Assembly (NCBI GenBank): GCA_965226945.1
Contig: OZ245717.1
Coordinates: 1,860,001 to 1,924,000, forward strand
Length of the DNA stretch: 64,000 bases
Origin: SYLG01 sp965226945
GTDB taxonomy: Bacteria > Planctomycetota > Planctomycetia > Gemmatales > Gemmataceae
Direction of reading: 5' to 3'
Made by a program: the position numbers and the translations under genes. The notes under the pieces are model-generated. The model searched no databases, had not been told where the DNA came from, and saw only the letters and a list, made by a program, of their open reading frames with translations. Every line of letters starts with the position of its first letter. The first letter of the stretch is position 1. Shown here piece by piece: positions 36,936-45,842 of the stretch.

Positions 36936-37065
36936 TTCTCACGCGGAGACGCGGAGGGCGCGGAGAGAAAAAAAAGAAGGGTCATCCGCCAGGCGATCCA
37001 CGATCTCCGCCTCGTCTCTTGCTCTCCTCGATTTGGTCTCTGCTTTCCGCCGCGGCTCCGCGGGA
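36936..37065. repeat. Dispersed GC-rich repeat (GCGGAGACGCGGAG type)
   Basis: The unit GCGGAG recurs three times at 9-10-base spacing from about 36942 (ACGCGGAGACGCGGAGGGCGCGGAG), followed by a purine run GAGAAAAAAAAGAAGGG. About 90 bases later comes CCGCGGCTCCGCGGG, partly complementary. This type of repeat is scattered through many bacterial genomes and yields a well-known false peptide (HAETRRARREKK on the plus strand). The rest of 36838-37225 holds no gene. Confidence 0.55.
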
Positions 37066-37225
37066 AATCCTAGGAACCGCTCCACCTTCAGGACCGAACC
37101 CGACCCCATGGACAATCCCCTGAAGGTCTTCTAACAAATCCCTACTTGGCCTCGCCAACGCGTTCGAAATTTTTGCTTATTCCGTTGGATTCACCTCGGG
37201 ATTGCGGCCTGTTCTCAGGGCCAAG

Positions 37226-39085
37226 ATGGCCCAGGCAAGGGATGGTTCCATGCTTGCCCGTGCCTTATTGGAAATCCAGCACCGATACGGTTATCTGCCT
37301 CAAGTCGAACTGGAATTCCTCGCCATCCGCACCGGCTTGCCCCTCTACCGAATTCAAGAAGTTTCGACTTATTTCCCACACTTTCGCCGCACCGAACCGC
37401 CCGAAGTTTCGGTGCAGGTCTGCCAGAGCATGACCTGCCATCTGCGCGGCTCCGCGCAAATGCTCGACAAGGCTAAGCTGTTGGCTGCCGAATCGGACCG
37501 AGTCGAAGTCCAGGGCGTTTCCTGCCTCGGCCGCTGTGACCGCGCTCCCGTCGCACTGATCAGCCGTCATGCCCCCATCGGCGCGATCTTCCACGGCTCC
37601 AACTTTCACGACCACCTCTACACGGAACTCGGAGGGGGTAAAAACTCCCTGCCCGAATTGATCGAAAAAACATTGCTAGGCCAGGCGCCGCCGCCCGATC
37701 GGGACCTTCAGGGCGATTCCCCCCACTGGGAGATCAACGTTTACGACCGGCGTGAAGGCACCAATGTCGAACCCTACGCGGCCATCAAGAGGATGCTGCG
37801 TGAGGAATTGAGCGGCCCTCAAGTGATCAAGCATCTGGAGGAGGCCGATCTGATCGGCATGGGCGGCGCTGCGGCACGCACGGCAAAGAAGTGGCAGGAT
37901 GTGACCAACGCCAGCGGGGAAAAACGCTACATCATCTGCAACGCGGATGAAAGCGAACCTGGGACTTTCAAGGATCGCGAGATCCTTTTGCATGCGCCTC
38001 ACCTGATTGTCGAAGGAATGCTCGTCGCCGCGCTCACATTGGGAGCCCCGAAAAGGGAAACACGCGGCTACATCTACATCCGCCACGAATATTTCGAGCA
38101 GATCCAGCGGGTGAATGCCGCCATCCAGCAAGCACGCCAGCAGGTGCCCGAGGCGCTCGAGGCCTGCCCCATTGAGGTGTTTGTTAGCCCTGGACTCTAC
38201 ATTTGCGGCGAGGAAAGCGCGCTGATCGAAGTGATCGAGGGAAAGCGCGCCCAACCGCGCAATCAACCGCCCGACATTCGCAACAACGGCCTTTTCGATC
38301 AGCCGACCTTGGTCAACAATGTCGAGACCTTTGCCTGGGTGCCTGCCATCCTGCTCTCCTCCCACGGCGAAAAGGAAACGTCAAAACCGGCCGGCTGGTA
38401 TGGCAGTGAGCCGCGCCGGTTTTTCTCGATCTCCGGCGATGTCAAGCGGCCCGGCGTGTACGAGGTTCCTTTCCGCACGACACTCGGCGACTTGATCCAC
38501 AAGCTCGCGGGTGGATTGCGCGACGGGGTTGATCGAATTCACGCGATCGCCCCTTCGGGACCATCCGGCGGTTTTTTGCCCGCGACGCTCGACGCCGCAT
38601 GGGCGCGCGGCATGCTTGACGAGGGGATCGAAGGGCTGCGCCGCCGCAGCGCCCCGCAGGCCGCGCGCGTGGTGGCGTTTCGCAAGTCGATCACCGGCGA
38701 GCGGCTGTCGATCCTGGATATGCCGCTCGATGTGCCGGTTTTTCGCACGCTGGAACTGAGCCTCGGTGCGGGCATTGTCGTTTACGGCGCCGCGAACGGA
38801 ACGGGACCGCCCGATATGATCGACCACGCGCTCAACTGCCTCGAATTCTTCGAAAACGAATCGTGCGGCAAATGCGTGCCCTGCCGGCTCGGTTGCCAGC
38901 AGTTGACTCATTTCGCAAGCGAAATCAAAGAACAAGGCGCGCAGCAAAAACGATCCTTGCCCCTGGTGGAGGTGGACGGAGTGGTCCGGCAACTGGCCGA
39001 GGCGATGGAGATCACCTCGATCTGTGGATTGGGGAGAGGCGCGGCGACTCCGCTCATTACCTGGCTGGACCATTTCAGCAAGTAA
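37226..39085 (+). CDS. NuoE-NuoF fusion, NADH-oxidising flavoprotein
   Basis: About 619 residues. Residues 1-120 are a NuoE thioredoxin-like [2Fe-2S] domain with Cys66/Cys71 (CQSMTC) and Cys100/Cys104 (CLGRC). The NuoF part follows: FMN/NADH site GMGGAAARTAKKW, NADESEPGTFKDREI, YICGEESALIEVIEGK, and the [4Fe-4S] ligands ESCGKCVPCRLGC near the C-terminus. It should oxidise NAD(P)H and pass electrons to iron-sulfur partners, as in HoxF or FdhB. The NuoG-like gene follows after 87 bases, but no membrane Nuo subunits are near. The start ATG 37226 has AGGG upstream; a TTG at 37202 is less likely. Confidence 0.93.
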   Translation: MAQARDGSMLARALLEIQHRYGYLPQVELEFLAIRTGLPLYRIQEVSTYFPHFRRTEPPEVSVQVCQSMTCHLRGSAQMLDKAKLLAAESDRVEVQGVSCLGRCDRAPVALISRHAPIGAIFHGSNFHDHLYTELGGGKNSLPELIEKTLLGQAPPPDRDLQGDSPHWEINVYDRREGTNVEPYAAIKRMLREELSGPQVIKHLEEADLIGMGGAAARTAKKWQDVTNASGEKRYIICNADESEPGTFKDREILLHAPHLIVEGMLVAALTLGAPKRETRGYIYIRHEYFEQIQRVNAAIQQARQQVPEALEACPIEVFVSPGLYICGEESALIEVIEGKRAQPRNQPPDIRNNGLFDQPTLVNNVETFAWVPAILLSSHGEKETSKPAGWYGSEPRRFFSISGDVKRPGVYEVPFRTTLGDLIHKLAGGLRDGVDRIHAIAPSGPSGGFLPATLDAAWARGMLDEGIEGLRRRSAPQAARVVAFRKSITGERLSILDMPLDVPVFRTLELSLGAGIVVYGAANGTGPPDMIDHALNCLEFFENESCGKCVPCRLGCQQLTHFASEIKEQGAQQKRSLPLVEVDGVVRQLAEAMEITSICGLGRGAATPLITWLDHFSK

Positions 39086-39172
39086 GGGTGCTGAGCGAGT
39101 CTTGGCCGGTTCTTTAGCAAGGAATCATGGGGTGAATCCGATCACGAAGCGTATAGAGTCAGGCCGGCGATC

Positions 39173-41671
39173 ATGAGCACTCCCAACCAGGAAGATCTGT
39201 TTGAGCGGTACGAGTCGCAGTATGTACGCGACTTGACCGGTCGGCTCATCCGGGTCGAAGCGGCGACACAAAAGGACCTCGACACCCTTCTGACCGTATC
39301 GATCGATGGCCACAACGTGCCCGGCGTGCCCAAGGCGCGGCCGGCCACCGACGATCAGGGGAACATTCGCCGCGACAAAAACGGACGCATCATCCCGCGC
39401 CTGACCACTGTCTACGACGCGGCCACCTATTGCTACGCGAATCAGACTCCCAAGAAAACCTTCCCCGGCCCCGAGCCAAGCAACCCGATTCCCGTGCTCT
39501 GCCATCAGAACCACCTGACTCCAGTAGGTGTCTGCCGGGTCTGCTCGGTGCTCACGACACGCAACGGCGTGGCGGGCGGCCGCATGATCCCTGGCTGCCA
39601 GCATCCGCTCGTCGATGGCATGGAGATCCACACGGTCGCCTCCGAAGTGGAAATTCAGCTACCGCAGAAAAAAACCCGCAAGGCCGGGGAGCATCTGCAA
39701 GAAACGATCAAGGTGCTCTTGCAACTGCTCGCGGCCAACAGCCTCCACGAATACGAGCCGCCATCCGATCGCCGCTACAACAACGAACTGCTCGCGCTGC
39801 TTGAGCGGTTTGGCGTGCCGTATGAGCGTAAGGGCAAAAAAAGCCTGGGGAAGAACGCCGGACTTGAAGTGATCTCCCCCTTCAAGCGGCGACCGCTCGA
39901 TCTGATCCACGCAAGCGCAAGCGTCGACAATTCCTCTGAGGTGATCCGGCTCGATCACAATAACTGCATCCTGTGCGATCGGTGCGTGCGCGGTTGCAGT
40001 GAAGTCAAGCCGTTCAAGGTGATCGGGCATACGGGATTTGGCAACAAGGCACGGATCAGTTTCGACCTGGGTCAGCCGATGGCGGAGTCGAGCTGCGTCT
40101 CGTGCGGGGAATGCGCCGTCTCCTGCCCCACCGGCGCCTTGACCTTCAAGGGTTCGATCTACACCAATACCCAGACACCGCGTGATCCCTGGCAAGACGA
40201 ACCGGTCAAACCGATTTCCGTCTCGGCCGAAGAGCTCGAGCGCCACCCGCTTTTCGCGGGCGTTCCTTATGCCTTCCTCAAGTGGAACGAGGGGGCCGTC
40301 GGCCGCGTAAAGCTAAAACCCGGCCAGGTGCTGTGCGAGCAGGGCCAATATGGTTCGACCGCCTTCCTCATCGAAAGCGGTTCGATCGACGTCACCTTGA
40401 AAGGCACGACGGTCGCGAATCTGAAAAACAGCGACCTCATCGTCGGCGAAATGGCCTGCCTGAGCCATCAACCGCGTTCCGCGGGCATGCGCTCAGGACC
40501 GGAAGGAGCCGCCATCATCGTCGTGAAGCGCAACATGCTGCACATGCTGCAGCGCAACGCCGGCGCACGAAACATTCTTGGCCCGATTTACCGCCGCCGC
40601 GCCCTGGAAAACTATTTGAAGAATGGGCGCCTTTTCAGCGGGCTGGATGCGGCGCAAGCCCGCGCCTGCCTCGAATTCCTCAAGGCGCGCGACGATGTCG
40701 AACTGACCCAGGTCGATCCCGGTCAGGCGGTCTTCGTACAAGGCACGCTCGCCGATTGTTTTTACATTATTTACCTGGGCAATGTCAGCGTTTCGGAAGC
40801 CAGCGGCGTGGGCCACTCGACCGTGCTCAACTACCTGGGTCCGGGGCGCCAGATCGGCGAAATCGGCCTGCTTTCCGATCCGAAGGTTTCGCCCAAGGTT
40901 GCCGAACTTTTGCCTGTCGCCCAGCGGGGCCGGCGCACCGCCACCTGCACGGCGCTGGACCATGTCGAACTGGTGACGATTCCCAAGTCGGCTTTTCTTG
41001 CCTTGCTGGAAGCCAATGCCGAAGCGCGGACGCTGTTGGAAAATGCGGCCTGCGAAATGGTGAAACGCACTCAGAGCCGGCGCTTTGAAGTCAGTCCCAT
41101 GCTCGGCAATTTCACGCAAGCGGGGCTGCATCAGGGTCAAAGCCTGCTCGTGCTCGATTTGAACCGCTGCACCCGTTGCCAGGAGTGCGTCAAGGCCTGC
41201 GCCGACAGCCACGATGATGTGACGCGCCTGATCCTCGAAGGTAACCGCTTCAACGAATTTTTGATTCCCAGCGCCTGCCGCTCCTGCCACGACCCCGCCT
41301 GCCTCGTGGGTTGCCCGGTCGATGCGATCCACCGCAAACCGGCGAAGACTGGCGGCGGCGACGGCAAATCGCTGGCGATTGTCATCGAGAACCACTGCAT
41401 CGGCTGCGGACTGTGCGCGCACAACTGCCCCTTCGGCAGCATCCATATGCATGAACCCGAGGAAGGGAAAAGGAAGGCCAATAGCGCAACACGGATCGCC
41501 ACGAATTGCGATCTTTGCGAGTCGCTCGACGGCAATCCTCGGTGCGTTTACTGTTGCCCGCATGATGCGGCGATGCGCACGACGGGCTATGAACTGAGCC
41601 GCATGGCGGGGTTGAAGCCGCTGGGGTCGGTGCAGGAAGCGGCGGCGGAAAGCAAAATGCCGGGAAATTAG
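39173..41671 (+). CDS. NuoG-like iron-sulfur protein with two cNMP-binding domains and ferredoxin modules
   Basis: An 832-residue fusion. Residues about 1-330 resemble the NuoG/HoxU N-terminus: [2Fe-2S] site (VLCHQNH, CRVC, IPGCQHP) and two [4Fe-4S] groups (CILCDRCVRGC, CVSCGECAVSCP). Two Crp-like cyclic-nucleotide-binding domains follow (about 355-470, KPGQVLCEQGQYGSTAFLI; about 485-630, DPGQAVFVQGTLADCFYII). From about 650 comes a DmsB-like polyferredoxin with CTRCQECVKAC, CRSCHDPACLVGC, CIGCGLCAHNC and CDLC...CVYCC. The molybdopterin domain of true NuoG is absent. It probably takes electrons from the NuoEF neighbour, with cAMP or a related ligand modulating it. Confidence 0.9.
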   Translation: MSTPNQEDLFERYESQYVRDLTGRLIRVEAATQKDLDTLLTVSIDGHNVPGVPKARPATDDQGNIRRDKNGRIIPRLTTVYDAATYCYANQTPKKTFPGPEPSNPIPVLCHQNHLTPVGVCRVCSVLTTRNGVAGGRMIPGCQHPLVDGMEIHTVASEVEIQLPQKKTRKAGEHLQETIKVLLQLLAANSLHEYEPPSDRRYNNELLALLERFGVPYERKGKKSLGKNAGLEVISPFKRRPLDLIHASASVDNSSEVIRLDHNNCILCDRCVRGCSEVKPFKVIGHTGFGNKARISFDLGQPMAESSCVSCGECAVSCPTGALTFKGSIYTNTQTPRDPWQDEPVKPISVSAEELERHPLFAGVPYAFLKWNEGAVGRVKLKPGQVLCEQGQYGSTAFLIESGSIDVTLKGTTVANLKNSDLIVGEMACLSHQPRSAGMRSGPEGAAIIVVKRNMLHMLQRNAGARNILGPIYRRRALENYLKNGRLFSGLDAAQARACLEFLKARDDVELTQVDPGQAVFVQGTLADCFYIIYLGNVSVSEASGVGHSTVLNYLGPGRQIGEIGLLSDPKVSPKVAELLPVAQRGRRTATCTALDHVELVTIPKSAFLALLEANAEARTLLENAACEMVKRTQSRRFEVSPMLGNFTQAGLHQGQSLLVLDLNRCTRCQECVKACADSHDDVTRLILEGNRFNEFLIPSACRSCHDPACLVGCPVDAIHRKPAKTGGGDGKSLAIVIENHCIGCGLCAHNCPFGSIHMHEPEEGKRKANSATRIATNCDLCESLDGNPRCVYCCPHDAAMRTTGYELSRMAGLKPLGSVQEAAAESKMPGN

Positions 41672-41775
41672 ATTTAAATAGAAGACGCCATGAAATCCTG
41701 GCACCTACAGAAGGAACACAATACTTTTCTCTTTTTCATCAACAACTTGACCTGTAGTCGTTTTGGAATGCTTTC

Positions 41776-42765
41776 ATGACAATCTTACGTAAGACTGATG
41801 CAGAATTTCCAGGTCCATGGCTACTTGAGAAAGATGCACTTATCGAGCTAGACAAGATCATTGACGAAGCAAGTCAAATTTTTGAGAGAGCGCAAAAAAA
41901 GGAAATCAAACGCCTCATTCGCAAAGAATCTGACGAGGCAAAGAATTCTCAACACTACGGTCTGCTTTCTCCGGAAAGACAAAAAATCGAATTGAAGCGA
42001 ATACGACATCGTATCCGAAGCTCTACTCAATTTTCCATGCGAAGGCGGGAGATACAAATCTCAGTCAAATCTAGAAAAAAAATGCCACTTGTTGCCAAGT
42101 TTTCGGAAGCGATTGCTCACCCTGATATGACCAAAGAAGTCGCCACGCTATTCCATCTGGTTATCGACTACGGCAGCATTAAAGCTGAAGTCCGTACTTC
42201 GAGCCTCTGGAGCGATAAGCTCCAAATAAATGTATCTCCTCCTGATGGAGAAGGATGTTACGACTTGTATGTTACATTGCACCAATGGGCGGAAAGAAAT
42301 CAGCCAAATCGTGCTACAATTCTCTGGCACGCTTATTCCGGAATACACTGGCTTGCGATTCTTTTAATGCAATTATTTATTTTCTTTATTTTTGCTGCAA
42401 GTAAAACGTCTACCTCAGATCATTTTAAATTAGAAGCACGAAATATGTTAACCGATGGATTTACCAGCGATCAGGATCACAAGGCTCTCGAGCTACTTCT
42501 GGCCATCAATTCCGGATTCAGCCCCAAGACTACCGCATCCCAGTTAGAATCCATAGCTTTATATGCCATATATGGACTACTTATATTTGGTATATTATTT
42601 TCATACAGTCCAAAATCGCGCCTTGCCATTGGCAAAGGTGAGCAGGCGATTAAATGGCAGCGCATATGGTCGAATTTTTTACTGAAGGGTCTTATTGGAG
42701 CACTTGCTTTAGGTATAATTACGGATATTTTTCGAACCTGGGTTATAAAACTAATTGGATTTTGA
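41776..42765 (+). CDS. AT-rich hypothetical membrane protein
   Basis: A 329-residue protein of much lower GC than the redox genes on both sides. The first 180 residues are charged and helical (Lys/Glu/Arg-rich), with a central beta segment (RTSSLWSDKLQINVSPPDGEG). Three hydrophobic segments follow: IHWLAILLMQLFIFFIFAA, ALYAIYGLLIFGILFSY and LLKGLIGALALGIITDIF. I recognise no domain. Position and composition suggest a later insertion between the two halves of the redox cluster; no mobile-element ends are visible. Confidence 0.7.
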   Translation: MTILRKTDAEFPGPWLLEKDALIELDKIIDEASQIFERAQKKEIKRLIRKESDEAKNSQHYGLLSPERQKIELKRIRHRIRSSTQFSMRRREIQISVKSRKKMPLVAKFSEAIAHPDMTKEVATLFHLVIDYGSIKAEVRTSSLWSDKLQINVSPPDGEGCYDLYVTLHQWAERNQPNRATILWHAYSGIHWLAILLMQLFIFFIFAASKTSTSDHFKLEARNMLTDGFTSDQDHKALELLLAINSGFSPKTTASQLESIALYAIYGLLIFGILFSYSPKSRLAIGKGEQAIKWQRIWSNFLLKGLIGALALGIITDIFRTWVIKLIGF

Positions 42766-43028
42766 ATCTAGCGAATAAAAAGCGGCGCAAACCAAGACTG
42801 CAAAAACAGCGAACTAATCACGCCCACACCACAAGCACTTGATAAAAACCAATTACTGATTAAAATAAAAACCAAAATAATCAGGCACAATTGCTGACCT
42901 TTATACATATTGAATCAACGCTCATTTAACAGGCTATTTTAATCAAATACACTAATGAACAACATTTAATTTATGAATAGAAAAATTTCAGCAAGAAATC
43001 TGATCAAGAGCCAAACGCATCTCAACCC

Positions 43029-44585
43029 TCACTTCGGATTGAGAAACTCCAGCACCGTCTTCCTCTCTTTCAGTCCCCGCGCGTCGGAGCCGATGCCGGC
43101 GAACGGGTTGTCCTTATCTCGGTTGTGATAGAGGTGGCAGGTCGTGCATTCGTGAGGCACGCCTCCGGTTCGCATTCCGCCCGACTGCGTCAGCGGACCG
43201 TGGCAGGTTTTGCAGTTGTCGATGCCGGGGACCAGTAGATCACTCTGTGTCGTTGAAGTCGCGGCTTGGGGATGACATTCCAGGCACTGCAGCGCCCGGT
43301 GCGGCATGTGATTGAAACGTGCGTGCGGATACCAGATCTCGGTGAGGTTGGCCGGCTGGATCTTTTCGGGAATCGCCTTTCCCGCCAGGCGCTCTTCGAA
43401 ATGACACAGACCGCAAGTATTCTTGCCCAGATAGACCTGCCGCAGCGCGCTTAACGGGTCGGTTTCGTAGAGTTGCGATTCCAGTTCGGCGACGCCCGCT
43501 TGCATCGCCTCCTTGGCTTTGCGATCGAGCCGGGGAAGATTGTCTCCCGGCAATGGGCGCGATGGGGTTTTCCGCGAAGGATCCGGCGCCTTTTTCGCGC
43601 TGTTCGCTGACTTTTCCAGAAGAGCCCCCCATATAAACTTGTTCACCTCTGTGGGCTGCAGGCCGTGAGGAATCGACTGACCGGAGGAGCCGCCCGAGAA
43701 AGTGAGCGTGTGGCAGGCCTTACAATGCCGCTCGTAGGAGATCGGCAACATATATTCGCCTCCCGCAATCAACAGCCCCGCTCGAGCGCTGCCCGGCTGG
43801 AGAGCGTCCGACGCATCGGTGTTATGACACGAAGCGCAGTTTAACTGAACAAAATCTTCGTCTCCCTTTCTGTCGCTGGCCTGTTGCTTGCGGTAAATCT
43901 CACGCAGGCCTTGATCGCTGATATCCCTTAATTTCCAGCCGCGGCTGTCGGTGGCGGCGTGGCGCAACCCTTCGCTTAGATGAATTTGATGATTGAACCG
44001 GATCTTGCCCGGGTCGCTCGCTTCGGACAACGGTTTGCGTTCGGTCCCCACTCCCAGGCGAAACTGCGGATGATTGGTGAAGTGGGTGATCGCGGACTCG
44101 AATGCGCTTTGTCCTTCGAGGGCATGTGCGGGGAGCGCGCCGTGGCAGACCGTGCAATTGCGATCGGCCACCCGACTGATCGGCGCGCTTCGCCCGCGAT
44201 GCTCGCTATGACAATGGACGCACCGGGTGGGATCGCCCGCGATTTCTCTACCCGGATGATGAGCTGGACCATCATGGCAGGCTTTGCAAAGGTGATCGGC
44301 GACCGGGCCGGTTTGCAGAATCGACTGCAACGGATTGCCTGAGGTGCTTGGCTGAAAGGGGGCATGGCAACTGGCGCAGCGGTCTTCAAAGGAAGCATGA
44401 GCATGGTGCACCTGACCCGGCAGCGCCAGCTGGCGCCAACCGCCCGAGGCGAAGCTGACACCGATGACTGCAAGCACGACGCCCAAAAAGGCCAAAGTGA
44501 TCCTCCACCTTCCTCGCCCCGCCAGGCGGAAATAGTCGAGGGGAACGCGCGCAGCTTTTTCTTTACCGCTTAGCCCGTTCAGCAT
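43029..44585 (-). CDS. Decaheme c-type cytochrome
   Basis: A 518-residue exported cytochrome with ten CxxCH sites in order: CASCH, CKACH, CVHCH, CTVCH, CASCH, CKACH, CGLCH, CLECH, CKTCH, CTTCH. The N-terminus has one hydrophobic segment (about 30-50, ITLFLGVVLAVIGVSFA-like), serving as a signal anchor, so the hemes face the periplasm. Sites such as CHNTD and CHSEH and the extra histidines around them suggest bis-His hemes. It follows the b-type membrane gene by 15 bases on the same strand, so the two are one operon, and it probably receives electrons from it. Confidence 0.92.
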   Translation of the reverse strand: MLNGLSGKEKAARVPLDYFRLAGRGRWRITLAFLGVVLAVIGVSFASGGWRQLALPGQVHHAHASFEDRCASCHAPFQPSTSGNPLQSILQTGPVADHLCKACHDGPAHHPGREIAGDPTRCVHCHSEHRGRSAPISRVADRNCTVCHGALPAHALEGQSAFESAITHFTNHPQFRLGVGTERKPLSEASDPGKIRFNHQIHLSEGLRHAATDSRGWKLRDISDQGLREIYRKQQASDRKGDEDFVQLNCASCHNTDASDALQPGSARAGLLIAGGEYMLPISYERHCKACHTLTFSGGSSGQSIPHGLQPTEVNKFIWGALLEKSANSAKKAPDPSRKTPSRPLPGDNLPRLDRKAKEAMQAGVAELESQLYETDPLSALRQVYLGKNTCGLCHFEERLAGKAIPEKIQPANLTEIWYPHARFNHMPHRALQCLECHPQAATSTTQSDLLVPGIDNCKTCHGPLTQSGGMRTGGVPHECTTCHLYHNRDKDNPFAGIGSDARGLKERKTVLEFLNPK

Positions 44586-44600
44586 GAAAAGTGCATCCGT

Positions 44601-45719
44601 TTACCAATACCATACGGCCGAAACGACGTGAAATGCGAGGAAAAGCAGCAGAATGGCCGAGAGCGCCTGATGCACGACGATCCAGTTATGCAGCCGCAAA
44701 TGCAACTGCGTCTGTTCATCGAACTGGCGCCGATGATCGCACAGGGCTTCCAGGGTATCGACCACCGGCAACGCTTCCCGATGAATCATTTTCCGCAGGT
44801 CGCCAAATTCGGCCTTCATACGGGCATGCAGCCCGGCCGAACCGCGCTTTGAAGTCGAACGGCGCAAATAGGGTTCGACCTCCTGGCGAAAGTACTGCCT
44901 GAGAGGTTCGGTATTGGGCAGCGGGTGGCGCGGAATTTCGCGCAAGACTCCAGACCCCTTCCCCTTGCGTACCGCTTGCAAAATGTCCTGGTGCGATTGC
45001 AACAGGGCCAGTTCATCTTTTCCCAATCCCGCTTCCGGGCCGCAGGCGGCAAAGACAAGCAGGTCGGCTTCGCGGCGCAACTGTTCGGTCAGTTCGCCCA
45101 ATTGATAGAAATTGGCTTCCTCGGGAACTTCCTGCAGCATCAGGCGCGGAATGCTCTGCTGCATCCACAGTCCCCAGATGCCGCTGACGATCACGGCGAA
45201 ATAGATGAGCAGAAGGAGCATGGTCAGAATGCCGCCCCAGCGAGTCAAAAGACCGCTATGCATCGCGACCAGGGGGAAGGTCAAAAGACCAAACCAAATA
45301 TGCTGCGCCAGCCAGAATTTTGTGGGCCGCAGGCGAAACCACCAGCGAAAGGGGACCAGCTTGCGCAGACCGTAGGCAAACAGGTAGAAAAAAAGCAAAC
45401 CGCCAGCGATCCCCGCAACCAGCCCCGGCAAACTGCTGCCGCCAGGCAGGGCGCCCAGTGCAAAAGCGGCGATGACGTACCAGGCCCCCCCGGCGGTGGC
45501 CACGAGCAGGCAAACCAAGAGCCAGGGCAGATGCCACTTTCTCCAGGTGGAGGTTCCCTGTCGCCGGGAGGGGGGGTCAACGAGGAGCACGACCTCTCCC
45601 TGCAAGGCACGCCAAAGGCCCCAATTTTCGGCCCGGCGAGAAGGGTAAAGAAATCGGTTTTCTAGGTCCGTGTCCGATCGTGTCAACAAAGCGGACTGCG
45701 TGGAACGCGGAGATTCCAA
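44601..45719 (-). CDS. b-type cytochrome membrane subunit
   Basis: A 372-residue inner-membrane protein with about six helices. Two helices near the middle and end carry paired histidines of the cytochrome b561/ferric-reductase kind: AQHIWFGLLTFPLVAMHSG and LHNWIVVHQALSAILLLFLAFH. Between them is a cytoplasmic region of about 140 residues rich in Gln, Glu and Arg. The protein could move electrons across the membrane to the decaheme cytochrome. The only in-frame start found after the upstream stop is a TTG at 45719 with GAAGGA farther upstream, so the true start is uncertain. Confidence 0.85.
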   Translation of the reverse strand: MESPRSTQSALLTRSDTDLENRFLYPSRRAENWGLWRALQGEVVLLVDPPSRRQGTSTWRKWHLPWLLVCLLVATAGGAWYVIAAFALGALPGGSSLPGLVAGIAGGLLFFYLFAYGLRKLVPFRWWFRLRPTKFWLAQHIWFGLLTFPLVAMHSGLLTRWGGILTMLLLLIYFAVIVSGIWGLWMQQSIPRLMLQEVPEEANFYQLGELTEQLRREADLLVFAACGPEAGLGKDELALLQSHQDILQAVRKGKGSGVLREIPRHPLPNTEPLRQYFRQEVEPYLRRSTSKRGSAGLHARMKAEFGDLRKMIHREALPVVDTLEALCDHRRQFDEQTQLHLRLHNWIVVHQALSAILLLFLAFHVVSAVWYW

Positions 45720-45842
45720 CCGGTTCAGACCCGTTCCTTCAAGATTTCCTCATCGACACGGCCGCTGATCCCTGACCTCAACGAAACCCCGGTGCTCGAT
45801 TCGGGCCGGTTCAAGCTGGCGCATGGGACAAAAAAGCCCAAA

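Noticed and set aside
36868..37134. Plus-strand frame containing HAETRRARREKK
   Set aside because: Arises from a dispersed repeat; a familiar false gene.
40493..41704. 403-codon minus-strand frame
   Set aside because: Antisense to the cNMP and ferredoxin modules; no independent support.
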